From an uncultured Bacilli bacterium (lineage in GTDB: Bacteria > Bacillota_I > Bacilli_A > RF39 > UBA660): a DNA stretch of 64,000 bases. The position numbers were made by a program, and so were the translations under genes. Shown piece by piece: positions 45,843 to 52,740 of this stretch; the first letter of the stretch is position 1, and every line of letters begins with the position of its first letter. Location: positions 1 through 64,000 of the forward strand of contig CAKOOR010000003.1 of assembly GCA_934098505.1 (NCBI GenBank). Direction: 5' to 3'. Below the pieces are notes generated by a model, which ran no database searches, had not been told where the DNA came from, and saw only the letters and a list, made by a program, of their open reading frames with translations.

Positions 45843-45894
45843 AGAAAGGGTATATCTTAAAAGAATGAAAAACATTTTAAGATAGAAAAGTATT
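45843..45894 (+). promoter_or_regulatory. Distant ribosome site separated from the start by a hairpin (146-residue gene)
   Basis: AGAAAGG (45843-45849) lies 45 bases before the ATG at 45895. A 10-bp stem TATCTTAAAA/TTTTAAGATA (45853-45862 and 45875-45884) fills most of the gap, leaving 10 bases before the ATG. A 6-codon frame ATG AAA AAC ATT TTA AGA TAG starts at 45865, in the loop. Confidence 0.55.
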
Positions 45895-46335
45895 ATGGCT
45901 TATGTATTAACAAAAAACAAAGATAAATTATCCCTTTATAGTACACCTAATCTCGAAGGGTATAAATTTAATCCTAAAAAAGCAAAAACTATTATTAGTG
46001 TTAACAAAGTAGTAGTAGTAAATCCTAATTTAGTCGATAATATCTTGTCCATAAAATTCCAAGATAAATTTAAAACACTACTAAAATATGCTCAGTATGT
46101 TATAAGTGATGAAGATGCATCTAGTACCGATACAGCTATTGTCTTAGATGAGGTTGCTATGTTAAAAGGTATCCTTCTTAATCGTTATCAAAAGTTTTTA
46201 AGCAAAGAAAAAGAAATGTTATTTTTACAAAAGTTAAGATTAATTGAAAATCAAATTCGTAGTAAAGATATTGCTATTAAAATGAATTCTTTTAGAAGTC
46301 AGTCTGATACTATGAGTAGTGGTAAGTCTAGATAA
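45895..46335 (+). CDS. Hypothetical protein after trmD, 146 residues
   Basis: I do not recognise this soluble protein. It begins MAYVLTKNKDKLSLYSTPN, has a central VVVVNPNLVDNILSIKF region and a helical C-terminus ending in a Ser-rich, basic tail (RSQSDTMSSGKSR). It has no signal peptide or TM. It may be co-transcribed with trmD (62-base gap). Its translation signal is unusual. Confidence 0.6.
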   Translation: MAYVLTKNKDKLSLYSTPNLEGYKFNPKKAKTIISVNKVVVVNPNLVDNILSIKFQDKFKTLLKYAQYVISDEDASSTDTAIVLDEVAMLKGILLNRYQKFLSKEKEMLFLQKLRLIENQIRSKDIAIKMNSFRSQSDTMSSGKSR

Positions 46336-46358
46336 TATAAAGAATAATTCTTAACTTA

Positions 46359-46377
46359 ACAACCACCCACCCTGAAA
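46359..46377. repeat. CCACCCACCC intergenic motif, copy 3
   Basis: The core ACAACCACCCACCCTGAAA lies 23 bases after the preceding stop. It is enclosed by an inverted repeat TTAACTTAACAA (46351-46362) and TGTTAAGTTAA (46388-46398), so the motif would sit in the loop of a stem. Confidence 0.8.
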
Positions 46378-46397
46378 TATTGTTATTTGTTAAGTTA

Positions 46398-46453
46398 AAA
46401 AAATTCCAAATTTAATGATAAAATGAAAAAAATCATTAAATTTGGAATTTTTT
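46398..46453. repeat. 54-bp palindromic repeat, left of the AbiE cassette
   Basis: Arms of 22 bases, beginning AATTCCAAATTTAATGAT (46402-46419) and mirrored at 46432-46453, enclose a 12-base loop. A copy at 47907-47960 matches 51 of 54 positions. The right arm covers the -35 region of the abiEi promoter. Confidence 0.9.
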
Positions 46454-46463
46454 ATGATATAAT
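46435..46463 (+). promoter_or_regulatory. Promoter of the AbiE operon
   Basis: An extended -10 TGATATAAT (46455-46463) lies just after the palindrome, with ATTAAA (46435-46440) at -35 position inside its right arm, 17 bases away. Binding of AbiEi to the palindrome would cover this promoter. Confidence 0.6.
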
Positions 46464-46490
46464 ACCTATGAAAGAAAGGCGGCATTTCTT

Positions 46491-47081
46491 ATGGAAAATG
46501 AAAAGAAAATATTAGAAATAATAGAAAAAAAAGGTTTAATTACCAATAAAGATATTATAGATAACAATATACCTAAATCAGCTTTAAATCGTTTAATAAA
46601 AAAAGCTGATGTTGAAAAAGTAAAAAATGGTGTCTATAACTTAAAAGATACGTTAACAGATGAATATTATTTATTATTATATGGAAATAAGGATGCAGTA
46701 TATTCTTATTTTACGGCCCTTTATTTCCACGGATTATGTGAAATGGTTCCACAAATTTATGATATTACAGTCAAGAAAAATTATGGTGGAAACTTGCAAA
46801 AAAACAAAAAAGTTCGACTTCATTATGTTGAAGACACAATATTTGAATTAGGAAAGACCACTATAAAAAGTCCTCAAGGACAAGAAATCATCGTTTATGA
46901 TGTTGAAAGATGTTTATGTGATATTATTAAAAATCAGGAAAATTTATATTTTGAATACGTAAAATACGCCTTTAATGAATATTATAAAGTTCAAAAACAT
47001 GATACATTCAAATTGTATAAATATGCAAGAATCATGGGAATTGAAGAAAAAGTCAGCAATTTTATGGGAGTTTTACTATGA
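46491..47081 (+). CDS. abiEi: AbiEi-like antitoxin / transcriptional regulator
   Basis: This 196-residue protein is of the AbiEi family: an N-terminal winged helix (residues about 3-55, ILEIIEKKGLITNKDIIDNNIPKSALNRLIKKADVEKVKNGVYN) and a C-terminal domain with SYFTALYFHGLCE, IKSPQGQEIIVYDVERCLCDII. In type IV toxin-antitoxin systems AbiEi opposes AbiEii and represses its own operon by binding inverted repeats. The ATG follows AAAGGCGG. It overlaps abiEii by 4 bases. Confidence 0.88.
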   Translation: MENEKKILEIIEKKGLITNKDIIDNNIPKSALNRLIKKADVEKVKNGVYNLKDTLTDEYYLLLYGNKDAVYSYFTALYFHGLCEMVPQIYDITVKKNYGGNLQKNKKVRLHYVEDTIFELGKTTIKSPQGQEIIVYDVERCLCDIIKNQENLYFEYVKYAFNEYYKVQKHDTFKLYKYARIMGIEEKVSNFMGVLL

Positions 47082-47908
47082 ATAGTATGAGTTTAAAAAC
47101 AAAAATAAATAATCGTGCGAAAGAATTAAATATCATGCCCCAAGATTTATTGCAAATGTATTTTTTTGAAAGATTACTTTTTAGAATATCTATAAGCAAA
47201 TATAAAGATAATTTTATTTTAAAAGGCGGTCTTTTGATGGCAGCAATTTTTGGAGAGGATAGACGAACTACCCAAGACATGGATACTATGATTAAAGGAA
47301 TAGAAATAGAGCCTGATAAATTGTTAAGCGTCTTTAAAGAAATATTATCTAATCCAACCGATGATGGTATTAATTTTGAAATAATTGGCTTTAAAGATAT
47401 AAGACTTGAAGATAAATACGGTGGAATAAGATTATCATTAGTAGGACATAAGGAAGATCTAAAAGTAAATTTGAAAATTGATATAACAACAAAAGATCCA
47501 ATAACACCAAGGGAAATAGAATTTAAGTATAAAAGTATGTTCGAAAATACTTACATAAAAATAATGGCGTTTACAAAAGAAACCATAATAGCTGAAAAAT
47601 TCGAAACTTTAATTGAAGACACTGAAAGTGATACTAGAGCAAAAGATTTTTATGATATTTATATATTAATGAATACTGACATTAATACAGAAAATCTAAA
47701 AAAAGCTATAAATAATACTTTTAAAAGGAGAGAAAAGGAAAATCTTCTATCCGAAATGACTGAAAGACTTGAATTTATAAGTACTAGTAAAATATTGGAA
47801 AAAAATTGGGATAATTACAAACAAAGTCATACATTTGCTAAGAAAATTACTTATAAAAATATAATTGCTGCTTGTCAAAAAATAACTTCGATTTGTAAGC
47901 AAAAATAA
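47078..47908 (+). CDS. abiEii: AbiEii nucleotidyltransferase toxin
   Basis: This 276-residue nucleotidyltransferase-fold protein of the AbiEii/AbiGii family is the toxin that gives abortive infection in related systems. Key motifs are LKGGLLMAAIFGEDRRTTQDMD (GG and DxD, residues about 49-69), DLKVNLKIDIT, and KETIIAEKFETLIEDTESDTRAKDFYDIYIL. The catalytic pattern looks intact. It is translationally coupled to the antitoxin by ATGA. Its TAA overlaps the right-hand palindromic repeat. Confidence 0.9.
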   Translation: MNSMSLKTKINNRAKELNIMPQDLLQMYFFERLLFRISISKYKDNFILKGGLLMAAIFGEDRRTTQDMDTMIKGIEIEPDKLLSVFKEILSNPTDDGINFEIIGFKDIRLEDKYGGIRLSLVGHKEDLKVNLKIDITTKDPITPREIEFKYKSMFENTYIKIMAFTKETIIAEKFETLIEDTESDTRAKDFYDIYILMNTDINTENLKKAINNTFKRREKENLLSEMTERLEFISTSKILEKNWDNYKQSHTFAKKITYKNIIAACQKITSICKQK

Positions 47909-47960
47909 AATTCCAAATTTAATGATAAAGCGAAAAAAATTATTAAATTTGGAATTTTTT
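47907..47960. repeat. 54-bp palindromic repeat, right of the AbiE cassette (also a terminator)
   Basis: This is a near copy (3 differences) of the palindrome at 46400-46453, in the same orientation, 1,507 bases away. It starts at the abiEii stop codon and ends in a T-run, so it can end the operon's transcript. Confidence 0.9.
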
Positions 47961-47996
47961 AATTATCAACTGAAAAAAGTATCGAAAAATATAAAC

Positions 47997-48018
47997 TTTT
48001 TTCACTGCAGTGAAAAAA
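47997..48018. promoter_or_regulatory. Perfect palindrome upstream of the secretion locus
   Basis: A perfect 22-base palindrome is centred on CTGCAG (48005-48010; core TTCACTGCAGTGAA), with T- and A-runs as outer arms. It has no loop, so a dimeric protein-binding site is more likely than an RNA hairpin. It lies about 100 bases before the promoter at 48115. The rest of 47961-48114 holds no gene. Confidence 0.5.
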
Positions 48019-48114
48019 ATTTCTATTAAAATAATAGAAAAGTATTATAGAATAAAATGTTTGATAATTTATTAAACAAATTTTATCATCCTCAAAAAAT
48101 AAATTTTCAACCAC

Positions 48115-48143
48115 TTGCGCATAAAATAAAAAAATTATATAAT
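48115..48143 (+). promoter_or_regulatory. Promoter of the pilin-like gene cluster
   Basis: TTGCGC (48115-48120) and TATAAT (48138-48143) are 17 bases apart, 31 bases before the first pilin-like ATG and ahead of its AGGAGGA ribosome site. Confidence 0.75.
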
Positions 48144-48173
48144 ACTCTTATAAGATAGGAGGAATAATAATAT

Positions 48174-48425
48174 ATGAAAGAAGCAACTGGTGAATTAAAT
48201 ATGACTGTTGTAACAGTAGTAGCAATTGCTGCCGTAGCGGCATTCTTCTATGCCTTTGTATGGCCATCAATTCAGGCAAGTATTAAATCTAGTACTTACT
48301 GCGCTATGGCAACAGGATGCGATTCAGAAAATAAAAATTGTCAATATACTGATGACAAAGGTGAAGAACATTCTGATTTAGATTGTAGTAAATTCTTAAA
48401 AGATAATACAAATAGTACTAAATAG
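48174..48425 (+). CDS. Small pilin-like membrane protein 1
   Basis: This 83-residue protein has a short polar N-terminus MKEATGELNMT, one hydrophobic helix (about 12-33, VVTVVAIAAVAAFFYAFVW), and an exported tail with four Cys (C41, C48 region, then two more). The pattern resembles Flp/TadE-type pilin N-termini (short polar leader with G-E before the helix). It shares its opening with the next three genes. The family is not one I can name. AGGAGGAATAATAATAT precedes the ATG. Confidence 0.65.
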   Translation: MKEATGELNMTVVTVVAIAAVAAFFYAFVWPSIQASIKSSTYCAMATGCDSENKNCQYTDDKGEEHSDLDCSKFLKDNTNSTK

Positions 48426-48436
48426 GAGAATAAAAA

Positions 48437-48664
48437 ATGAAAGAAGCCAGTGGAGAACTAAATTTAACGGTAGTGGTAGTAATGGCCGTAGCAGCACTTA
48501 TGGCTTTTTTCTATACACTCATTTGGCCAGTTATCAAAAATAACATGACTGCTAATACAAAATGTCAAGCCGCTGTCTGTGAAAAATGTGAAGATCCTGA
48601 TGGTTGCAAAATGGTTAAATGTAAATACAAAGAGCAAGAATTTGAATGTGTATGGAAGGGATAA
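48437..48664 (+). CDS. Small pilin-like membrane protein 2
   Basis: This 75-residue protein is clearly a paralogue of the one before: MKEASGELNLTVVVVMAVAALMAFFYTLIWPVI against MKEATGELNMTVVTVVAIAAVAAFFYAFVWPSI. The tail carries six Cys (CQAAVCEKCEDPDGCKMVKC and one more), an even number that suggests disulfides. It starts 11 bases after the previous stop with its own GGAG site. A surface filament subunit is a reasonable guess. Confidence 0.65.
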   Translation: MKEASGELNLTVVVVMAVAALMAFFYTLIWPVIKNNMTANTKCQAAVCEKCEDPDGCKMVKCKYKEQEFECVWKG

Positions 48665-48670
48665 AAGAAT

Positions 48671-49162
48671 ATGAAGGAATCGGTTGGGGTATTAAGTTTA
48701 ACTAATATTGTAATACTTTTTATTTTACTTTTTACAGGTTATCTATGTATTACTTTAAATCAAACGAAAGCTGTTAATGTAAAAAATCAAATAATAAGTA
48801 TTATTCAACAATATAATGGTGTTGACACTGCCTCAGTTAATAAAATAACTGAATACATGAATCAAGTAGGGTATCGTTCACAAGGAAAATGTGATACCGG
48901 AACTGATAAAGAAACTACTTATTATGCTATTAACCAAGATAGCATTACCGAAAATGGCACTAGTGGCATGATTTGCGTTGCAAGACATAATGTTAATGCC
49001 AATCTAGCTGATTCTACAGGCCAATTTCCTACAGCAGCTTACTATGATATTAAAGTATTCTTTGCTCTGGATATGCCAATAATTAATTCCGTGTTCAATT
49101 TTAATTTAAAAGGTAATACAAGAATAATTTATTGTCCTAAAGAAGAAGGAGGTTGCAGTTAA
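48671..49162 (+). CDS. Pilin-like protein 3 with a larger ectodomain
   Basis: This 163-residue protein opens MKESVGVLSLTNIVILFILLF, sharing the MKE-x-x-G-x-L start, and has a single TM (about 10-30). Its ectodomain has four Cys in the same order as protein 4 (in GKCDTG, MICVAR, IIYCPK, GGCS). Both have a segment after the TM of the form KAVNVKNQIISIIQQ / KAKNDIISIIERK and a late FFALDMPIIN / FFSLNLPVIG. It overlaps the next ATG by one base. The fold resembles a TadE-type minor pilin by layout only. Confidence 0.65.
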   Translation: MKESVGVLSLTNIVILFILLFTGYLCITLNQTKAVNVKNQIISIIQQYNGVDTASVNKITEYMNQVGYRSQGKCDTGTDKETTYYAINQDSITENGTSGMICVARHNVNANLADSTGQFPTAAYYDIKVFFALDMPIINSVFNFNLKGNTRIIYCPKEEGGCS

Positions 49163-49671
49163 TGAAAGAATCAATGAGTGCAACCTGGGAATTTCAAATA
49201 ATAATTATCTTTATTTTGATCTTTGTTTCTTACTTAACTGTTTCCGTAAGTTATTATAAAGTTTTTAAAGCTAAAAATGATATTATCAGCATTATCGAAA
49301 GAAAAGAAGGCTTAACCGAAGGGCCAACAGGATCAATAGGTATAATTAATAATTATTTAATTAGTAATGGTTATAGTGCCACTGGTCACTGCAAAGCCGG
49401 TACTTATGGCGCTAACAGCCTTACTCGTACTGATAATGAAGCATTCAACTATGTTGCCGAAGGCGATACCAAAAAATATTATTATTGTGTTCAAAAAGTA
49501 ACAAGCTATTATGAAGAAAATTTAGGCAGAAGTTATTACAATATTAATTTATTCTTTTCATTGAATTTGCCTGTCATTGGGGATATAATAGATTTTGGTG
49601 CAAACGGAACAACTATTGAAATGGATGCAACCTATGACTGCAATAGCACCAGGTGTCTATTTAGATATTAA
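49162..49671 (+). CDS. Pilin-like protein 4 with a larger ectodomain
   Basis: This 169-residue paralogue of protein 3 opens MKESMSATWEFQIIIIFILIF, then has a TM helix and an ectodomain with SNGYSATGHCKAG (against MNQVGYRSQGKCDTG), YYYCVQKV, and a C-terminal YDCNSTRCLFRY, so the four Cys align. Translation is coupled by the TAATG overlap, with AAGGAGG upstream. It is probably a filament or adhesion component of the T4SS-like locus. Confidence 0.65.
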   Translation: MKESMSATWEFQIIIIFILIFVSYLTVSVSYYKVFKAKNDIISIIERKEGLTEGPTGSIGIINNYLISNGYSATGHCKAGTYGANSLTRTDNEAFNYVAEGDTKKYYYCVQKVTSYYEENLGRSYYNINLFFSLNLPVIGDIIDFGANGTTIEMDATYDCNSTRCLFRY

Positions 49672-49688
49672 AGAAAGGAACCAAATAT

Positions 49689-50735
49689 ATGAATGTTATA
49701 ATTTCTAACCGTTATAGTGAAATGTTAACTAACTTGCCAATCGATATAATAAAAAACGTCCGTGGTGAATATGATGCTGATGTTATTGTTAGTAATTTTC
49801 AAAACTTCTTCTTTAATAAGATGATTTTAGATATAACAGCTGTCAAAAATTATAAAGATATAAATAATATTCAAAAGTTATCTTTTGGATTAGATATGAA
49901 TAAAGTTATATTGCTTCTTGATGATTCTAAAGAAGTAAATTCCCCAACTTATCTTTCAGAACTAGTATCCATGGGAATTTATAACTTTACAAGAAATATT
50001 GATTCTTTAGTTTATTTAATCGATAATCCTAATACCTATAAAGATGTTGCTAGATATCATATGTTAGGAGGAAATCCTAATGCTAATATGAATATTAATT
50101 TAGAACCGGGTAGTATGAATTCTAACTTCTTAAATAACTCTATTAATCGAGTATTCATGGGAAGTAGAGTAATAGCTATTAAGAATTTAACTGAACATGC
50201 TGGGGCTACTACATTAACCTATATGTTAAAAAAACAATTAGAAAATAATTATAAAACATTGGCCATTGAAGTCGATAAAAATGATTTTATGTACTTTAAT
50301 GATCAAGATATGCGTAGTGTAACTACTAGTGAATTAGATTCAATAATTAAGAATCCTAATAATACCTATGATGTCATTTTGGTTGATATTAATGAATCAC
50401 CTAAAGCAGCATCAATTAGTGAAGTATTACACTTAATAGAACCTAGTACTATTAAATTAAATAAATTAATTAGAGCTGATCGAATGGTTCTAACGAAAAT
50501 GAAAAATTATAAAATAGTATTAAATAAGTGTTTATTATCTGATAAAGATATTAAAGACTTTGAATATGAATCACGTTGTAAAGTATTTGAATCAATTCCA
50601 CCATTAGATGATAAGAAAGAAAGAAATCCAATTCTTAATAACTTATTATATAAAATGGGATTTGATAAACAAACACCAACTGGTGGGGCTAAGAAGCCAG
50701 TAGGCAAGTTATTTGGCATTGTTAAAGACGAGTAA
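49689..50735 (+). CDS. TadZ/CpaE-like ParA-fold protein with a degenerate P-loop
   Basis: This 348-residue protein has an N-terminal receiver-like half (about 1-125) and a C-terminal ParA/MinD-like half (about 155-348), the layout of TadZ/CpaE localisation proteins. In place of the Walker A motif it reads NLTEHAGATTLTYML: the TT is kept but the signature Lys residues of GKGGVGKTT are missing. An acidic VILVDIN segment marks the Walker B region. Nucleotide binding may be lost or altered. It follows the pilin-like genes and probably positions the apparatus. TadZ assignment is by layout. Confidence 0.6.
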   Translation: MNVIISNRYSEMLTNLPIDIIKNVRGEYDADVIVSNFQNFFFNKMILDITAVKNYKDINNIQKLSFGLDMNKVILLLDDSKEVNSPTYLSELVSMGIYNFTRNIDSLVYLIDNPNTYKDVARYHMLGGNPNANMNINLEPGSMNSNFLNNSINRVFMGSRVIAIKNLTEHAGATTLTYMLKKQLENNYKTLAIEVDKNDFMYFNDQDMRSVTTSELDSIIKNPNNTYDVILVDINESPKAASISEVLHLIEPSTIKLNKLIRADRMVLTKMKNYKIVLNKCLLSDKDIKDFEYESRCKVFESIPPLDDKKERNPILNNLLYKMGFDKQTPTGGAKKPVGKLFGIVKDE

Positions 50736-50740
50736 TTTTC

Positions 50741-50769
50741 TTGACAATGTCTATGATTTATTGTAATAT
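50741..50769 (+). promoter_or_regulatory. Promoter before the VirB2-like gene
   Basis: A consensus TTGACA (50741-50746) and TAATAT (50764-50769) are 17 bases apart, 26 bases before the VirB2-like ATG. The locus therefore has several transcription starts. Confidence 0.75.
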
Positions 50770-50795
50770 TTATTTAGAGAAATGAGGAGATGTTT

Positions 50796-51182
50796 ATGGA
50801 TCAAGGAACCGTTTGCGGTAACTTAGCACCTTTATTACGATTAGTAGGATATGTTGTAACTATTTTTAAGATTGCTATTCCATTATTATTAATCATATTT
50901 GGTATGTTAGACGTAGGTAAATCTGTTGTTGCTAGTAAACCAGATGAAGTAACAAAAAACTTAAAATCATTTGCAATGCGTTGCGTTGGGGCTGTCTTAA
51001 TATTCTTTATTCCATCAATCGTTGGCGTAGTATTAGATGCTGTTGCAGCTACTGAAAAAAATTCAAGTACTGATAAAACAAACAATGGTGATAATGCTGT
51101 TGATGCTAAAGGTTGGAGATGTTGTTGGGAATATGCTCTAGGTGGCGACGGTAAAAAAAATTGTACAACAACAACTAACTAG
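50796..51182 (+). CDS. VirB2/TrbC-like small membrane protein
   Basis: This 128-residue protein has two hydrophobic helices (about 14-41, GYVVTIFKIAIPLLLIIFGMLDVG, and 63-84, CVGAVLIFFIPSIVGVVLDAV) joined by a short polar loop (KPDEVTKNLKSFAMR), the usual VirB2-type pilin plan. The tail is Cys-containing (WRCCWEYALGGDGKKNC). There is no cleavable signal peptide. The same helix-loop-helix recurs at the C-terminus of the next protein. ATG 50796 follows GAGGAGATGTTT. Confidence 0.7.
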   Translation: MDQGTVCGNLAPLLRLVGYVVTIFKIAIPLLLIIFGMLDVGKSVVASKPDEVTKNLKSFAMRCVGAVLIFFIPSIVGVVLDAVAATEKNSSTDKTNNGDNAVDAKGWRCCWEYALGGDGKKNCTTTTN

Positions 51183-51197
51183 TTATATTTCGTTGAG

Positions 51198-51227
51198 CTA
51201 ATATTTTATTTAAATATTAGTTTTTTT
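51198..51227 (+). terminator. Terminator after the VirB2-like gene
   Basis: CTAATATTT (51198-51206) pairs with AAATATTAG (51212-51220), followed by seven T. A new extended -10 follows at once. Confidence 0.8.
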
Positions 51228-51228
51228 A

Positions 51229-51237
51229 TGTTATAAT
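51229..51237 (+). promoter_or_regulatory. Extended -10 promoter of the Cys-repeat protein
   Basis: TGTTATAAT (51229-51237) is an extended -10, 20 bases before the next ATG. The -35 region overlaps the upstream terminator stem. Confidence 0.55.
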
Positions 51238-51257
51238 CTTGGGGTAAGAGGTACTTT

Positions 51258-52730
51258 ATGAAAAAAAAGAATGTTATATTTATATTTGTTACTTTACTAA
51301 GCTTGTTTTTTAATTCTTTTGTTTTAGCTGAAGAAGAGGACATAGATTTAACAGAGAGTCCTGCATATATGCTTAAAGGCTATAATAATTGTTCTATACC
51401 TGATGAATACACAGATTATATTAGAATTTCTGTTCAGGGTGGAGATTCCACTATCATAAAAAATAACGATCCTGTAGGAAGTGGAACAATAACTTTCAAT
51501 ATAACATGTCAAAATGCCATAAATACAAAAGTTACGAAACAATTTAAAGTTCTAATGAAAACGGTTAGTCAGTCTGAGGCAGAAGACGATAGTAAATATC
51601 TAGATTATTCACCTACAATAATTGGAAATGATACTCTTACTATGTATAAATCATGTGCATTCGCTGAAGAAGATAAGGGATATATCACAATTGATAACAA
51701 AGATAGTGGCGTAAAAATTAATGTCAAAAAAGCAGGAAAAAATGTAGAATTAAACTGTGTGACGAAACAAGGCAATGATGCTAAAGTTCATTTAAAAATA
51801 AGTTTTTACGCAAATAGTAGCAGTACTTCAAATAGAGTCGAATTTAAAAAAGGCCAGACTACTATGACTGTTTTAAACGATTATGAATATTGTCTTGTTA
51901 ATAATGATGATCCATATGTTAGACCTGTTCAACATAAAGTTGGTGGCACGGATGTAATTGGGCTATACGTAAGAAAGGCATATTCAGGAAAAGAGACTAG
52001 TTATGTAACTGAGAAACTATCTTGCTCAAAAAAATCCAATGGTGCATTAGAAGAATTAAACGTAGCAATATATGGCGGCGTAACTGCAACACAACAGTCA
52101 TCGATTGATTCATTTTATGCTAATGATGTTAATTTGACGATTAATGATATTCAAAAAACAATTAATTTATACAATTTTAGAAGTTGTACGTTAAAAAATT
52201 CGAGCAGCGATGGAAATCTAACTCTATCATCTTCAAATTATCATAGCGTTGCCAACGTTAATGGCACTGGCACATTTAATTTGTCTTGTAGTCCATATGA
52301 TACTGCTAAAACTCAAAATGTTAACATTACGGTTAATGCTTCACCAACATATGATAACGACAATTCTAATGACAGCAATTCTAACACTAGCGATTCTAAT
52401 GATAATTTTCCAAATCATGACTGGGGTGATCCAGATGTAGATTGTGAATATATATTTGGTGATTTTACTGACCCAGAAACTTTCGGCTACATGTTAAGAC
52501 AAATATTTAAATTTATACAAATTGTGGGTCCACTTCTTGTTATTATTTTAACAGTATTAGATCTTGTAAAAGCAGTAACTAGTGGAGACAAAGATGCATT
52601 AACAAAAGTATTGAAAAAAACAGCAAAAAGAATGATTTATGCAGTACTATTGTTTATCTTTCCAGCAATTTTAGATAAAGTTTTAAGATGGACAAACGTT
52701 TATGGTACTTGCCCAATTTTAAAAGAGTGA
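51258..52730 (+). CDS. Secreted Cys-pair repeat protein fused to a VirB2-like helix pair
   Basis: This 490-residue protein starts with a signal peptide (MKKKNVIFIFVTLLSLFF, cleavage near FVLA). The exported part appears to hold four loose repeats of about 85-105 residues, each with a Cys pair (YNNCSIPD...FNITCQN; YKSCAFAE...ELNCVTK; YEYCLVNN...KLSCSKK; FRSCTLKN...NLSCSPY). An Asn/Asp/Ser-rich linker follows. The C-terminus (about 400-490) has two TM helices around GDKDALTKVLKKTAKR, closely like the VirB2-like protein before it. I know no named family for the repeats. Confidence 0.6.
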   Translation: MKKKNVIFIFVTLLSLFFNSFVLAEEEDIDLTESPAYMLKGYNNCSIPDEYTDYIRISVQGGDSTIIKNNDPVGSGTITFNITCQNAINTKVTKQFKVLMKTVSQSEAEDDSKYLDYSPTIIGNDTLTMYKSCAFAEEDKGYITIDNKDSGVKINVKKAGKNVELNCVTKQGNDAKVHLKISFYANSSSTSNRVEFKKGQTTMTVLNDYEYCLVNNDDPYVRPVQHKVGGTDVIGLYVRKAYSGKETSYVTEKLSCSKKSNGALEELNVAIYGGVTATQQSSIDSFYANDVNLTINDIQKTINLYNFRSCTLKNSSSDGNLTLSSSNYHSVANVNGTGTFNLSCSPYDTAKTQNVNITVNASPTYDNDNSNDSNSNTSDSNDNFPNHDWGDPDVDCEYIFGDFTDPETFGYMLRQIFKFIQIVGPLLVIILTVLDLVKAVTSGDKDALTKVLKKTAKRMIYAVLLFIFPAILDKVLRWTNVYGTCPILKE

Positions 52731-52740
52731 GGTGAAAGGA

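Noticed and set aside
45155..45895. Expected rplS after trmD
   Set aside because: No L19-like sequence was found in any frame; the next gene encodes an unrelated, unrecognised protein.
52249..52440. Overlapping plus-strand frame inside the Cys-repeat protein
   Set aside because: It overlaps the real frame entirely and has no ribosome site; its Leu/Met-rich content is a reading-frame shadow.
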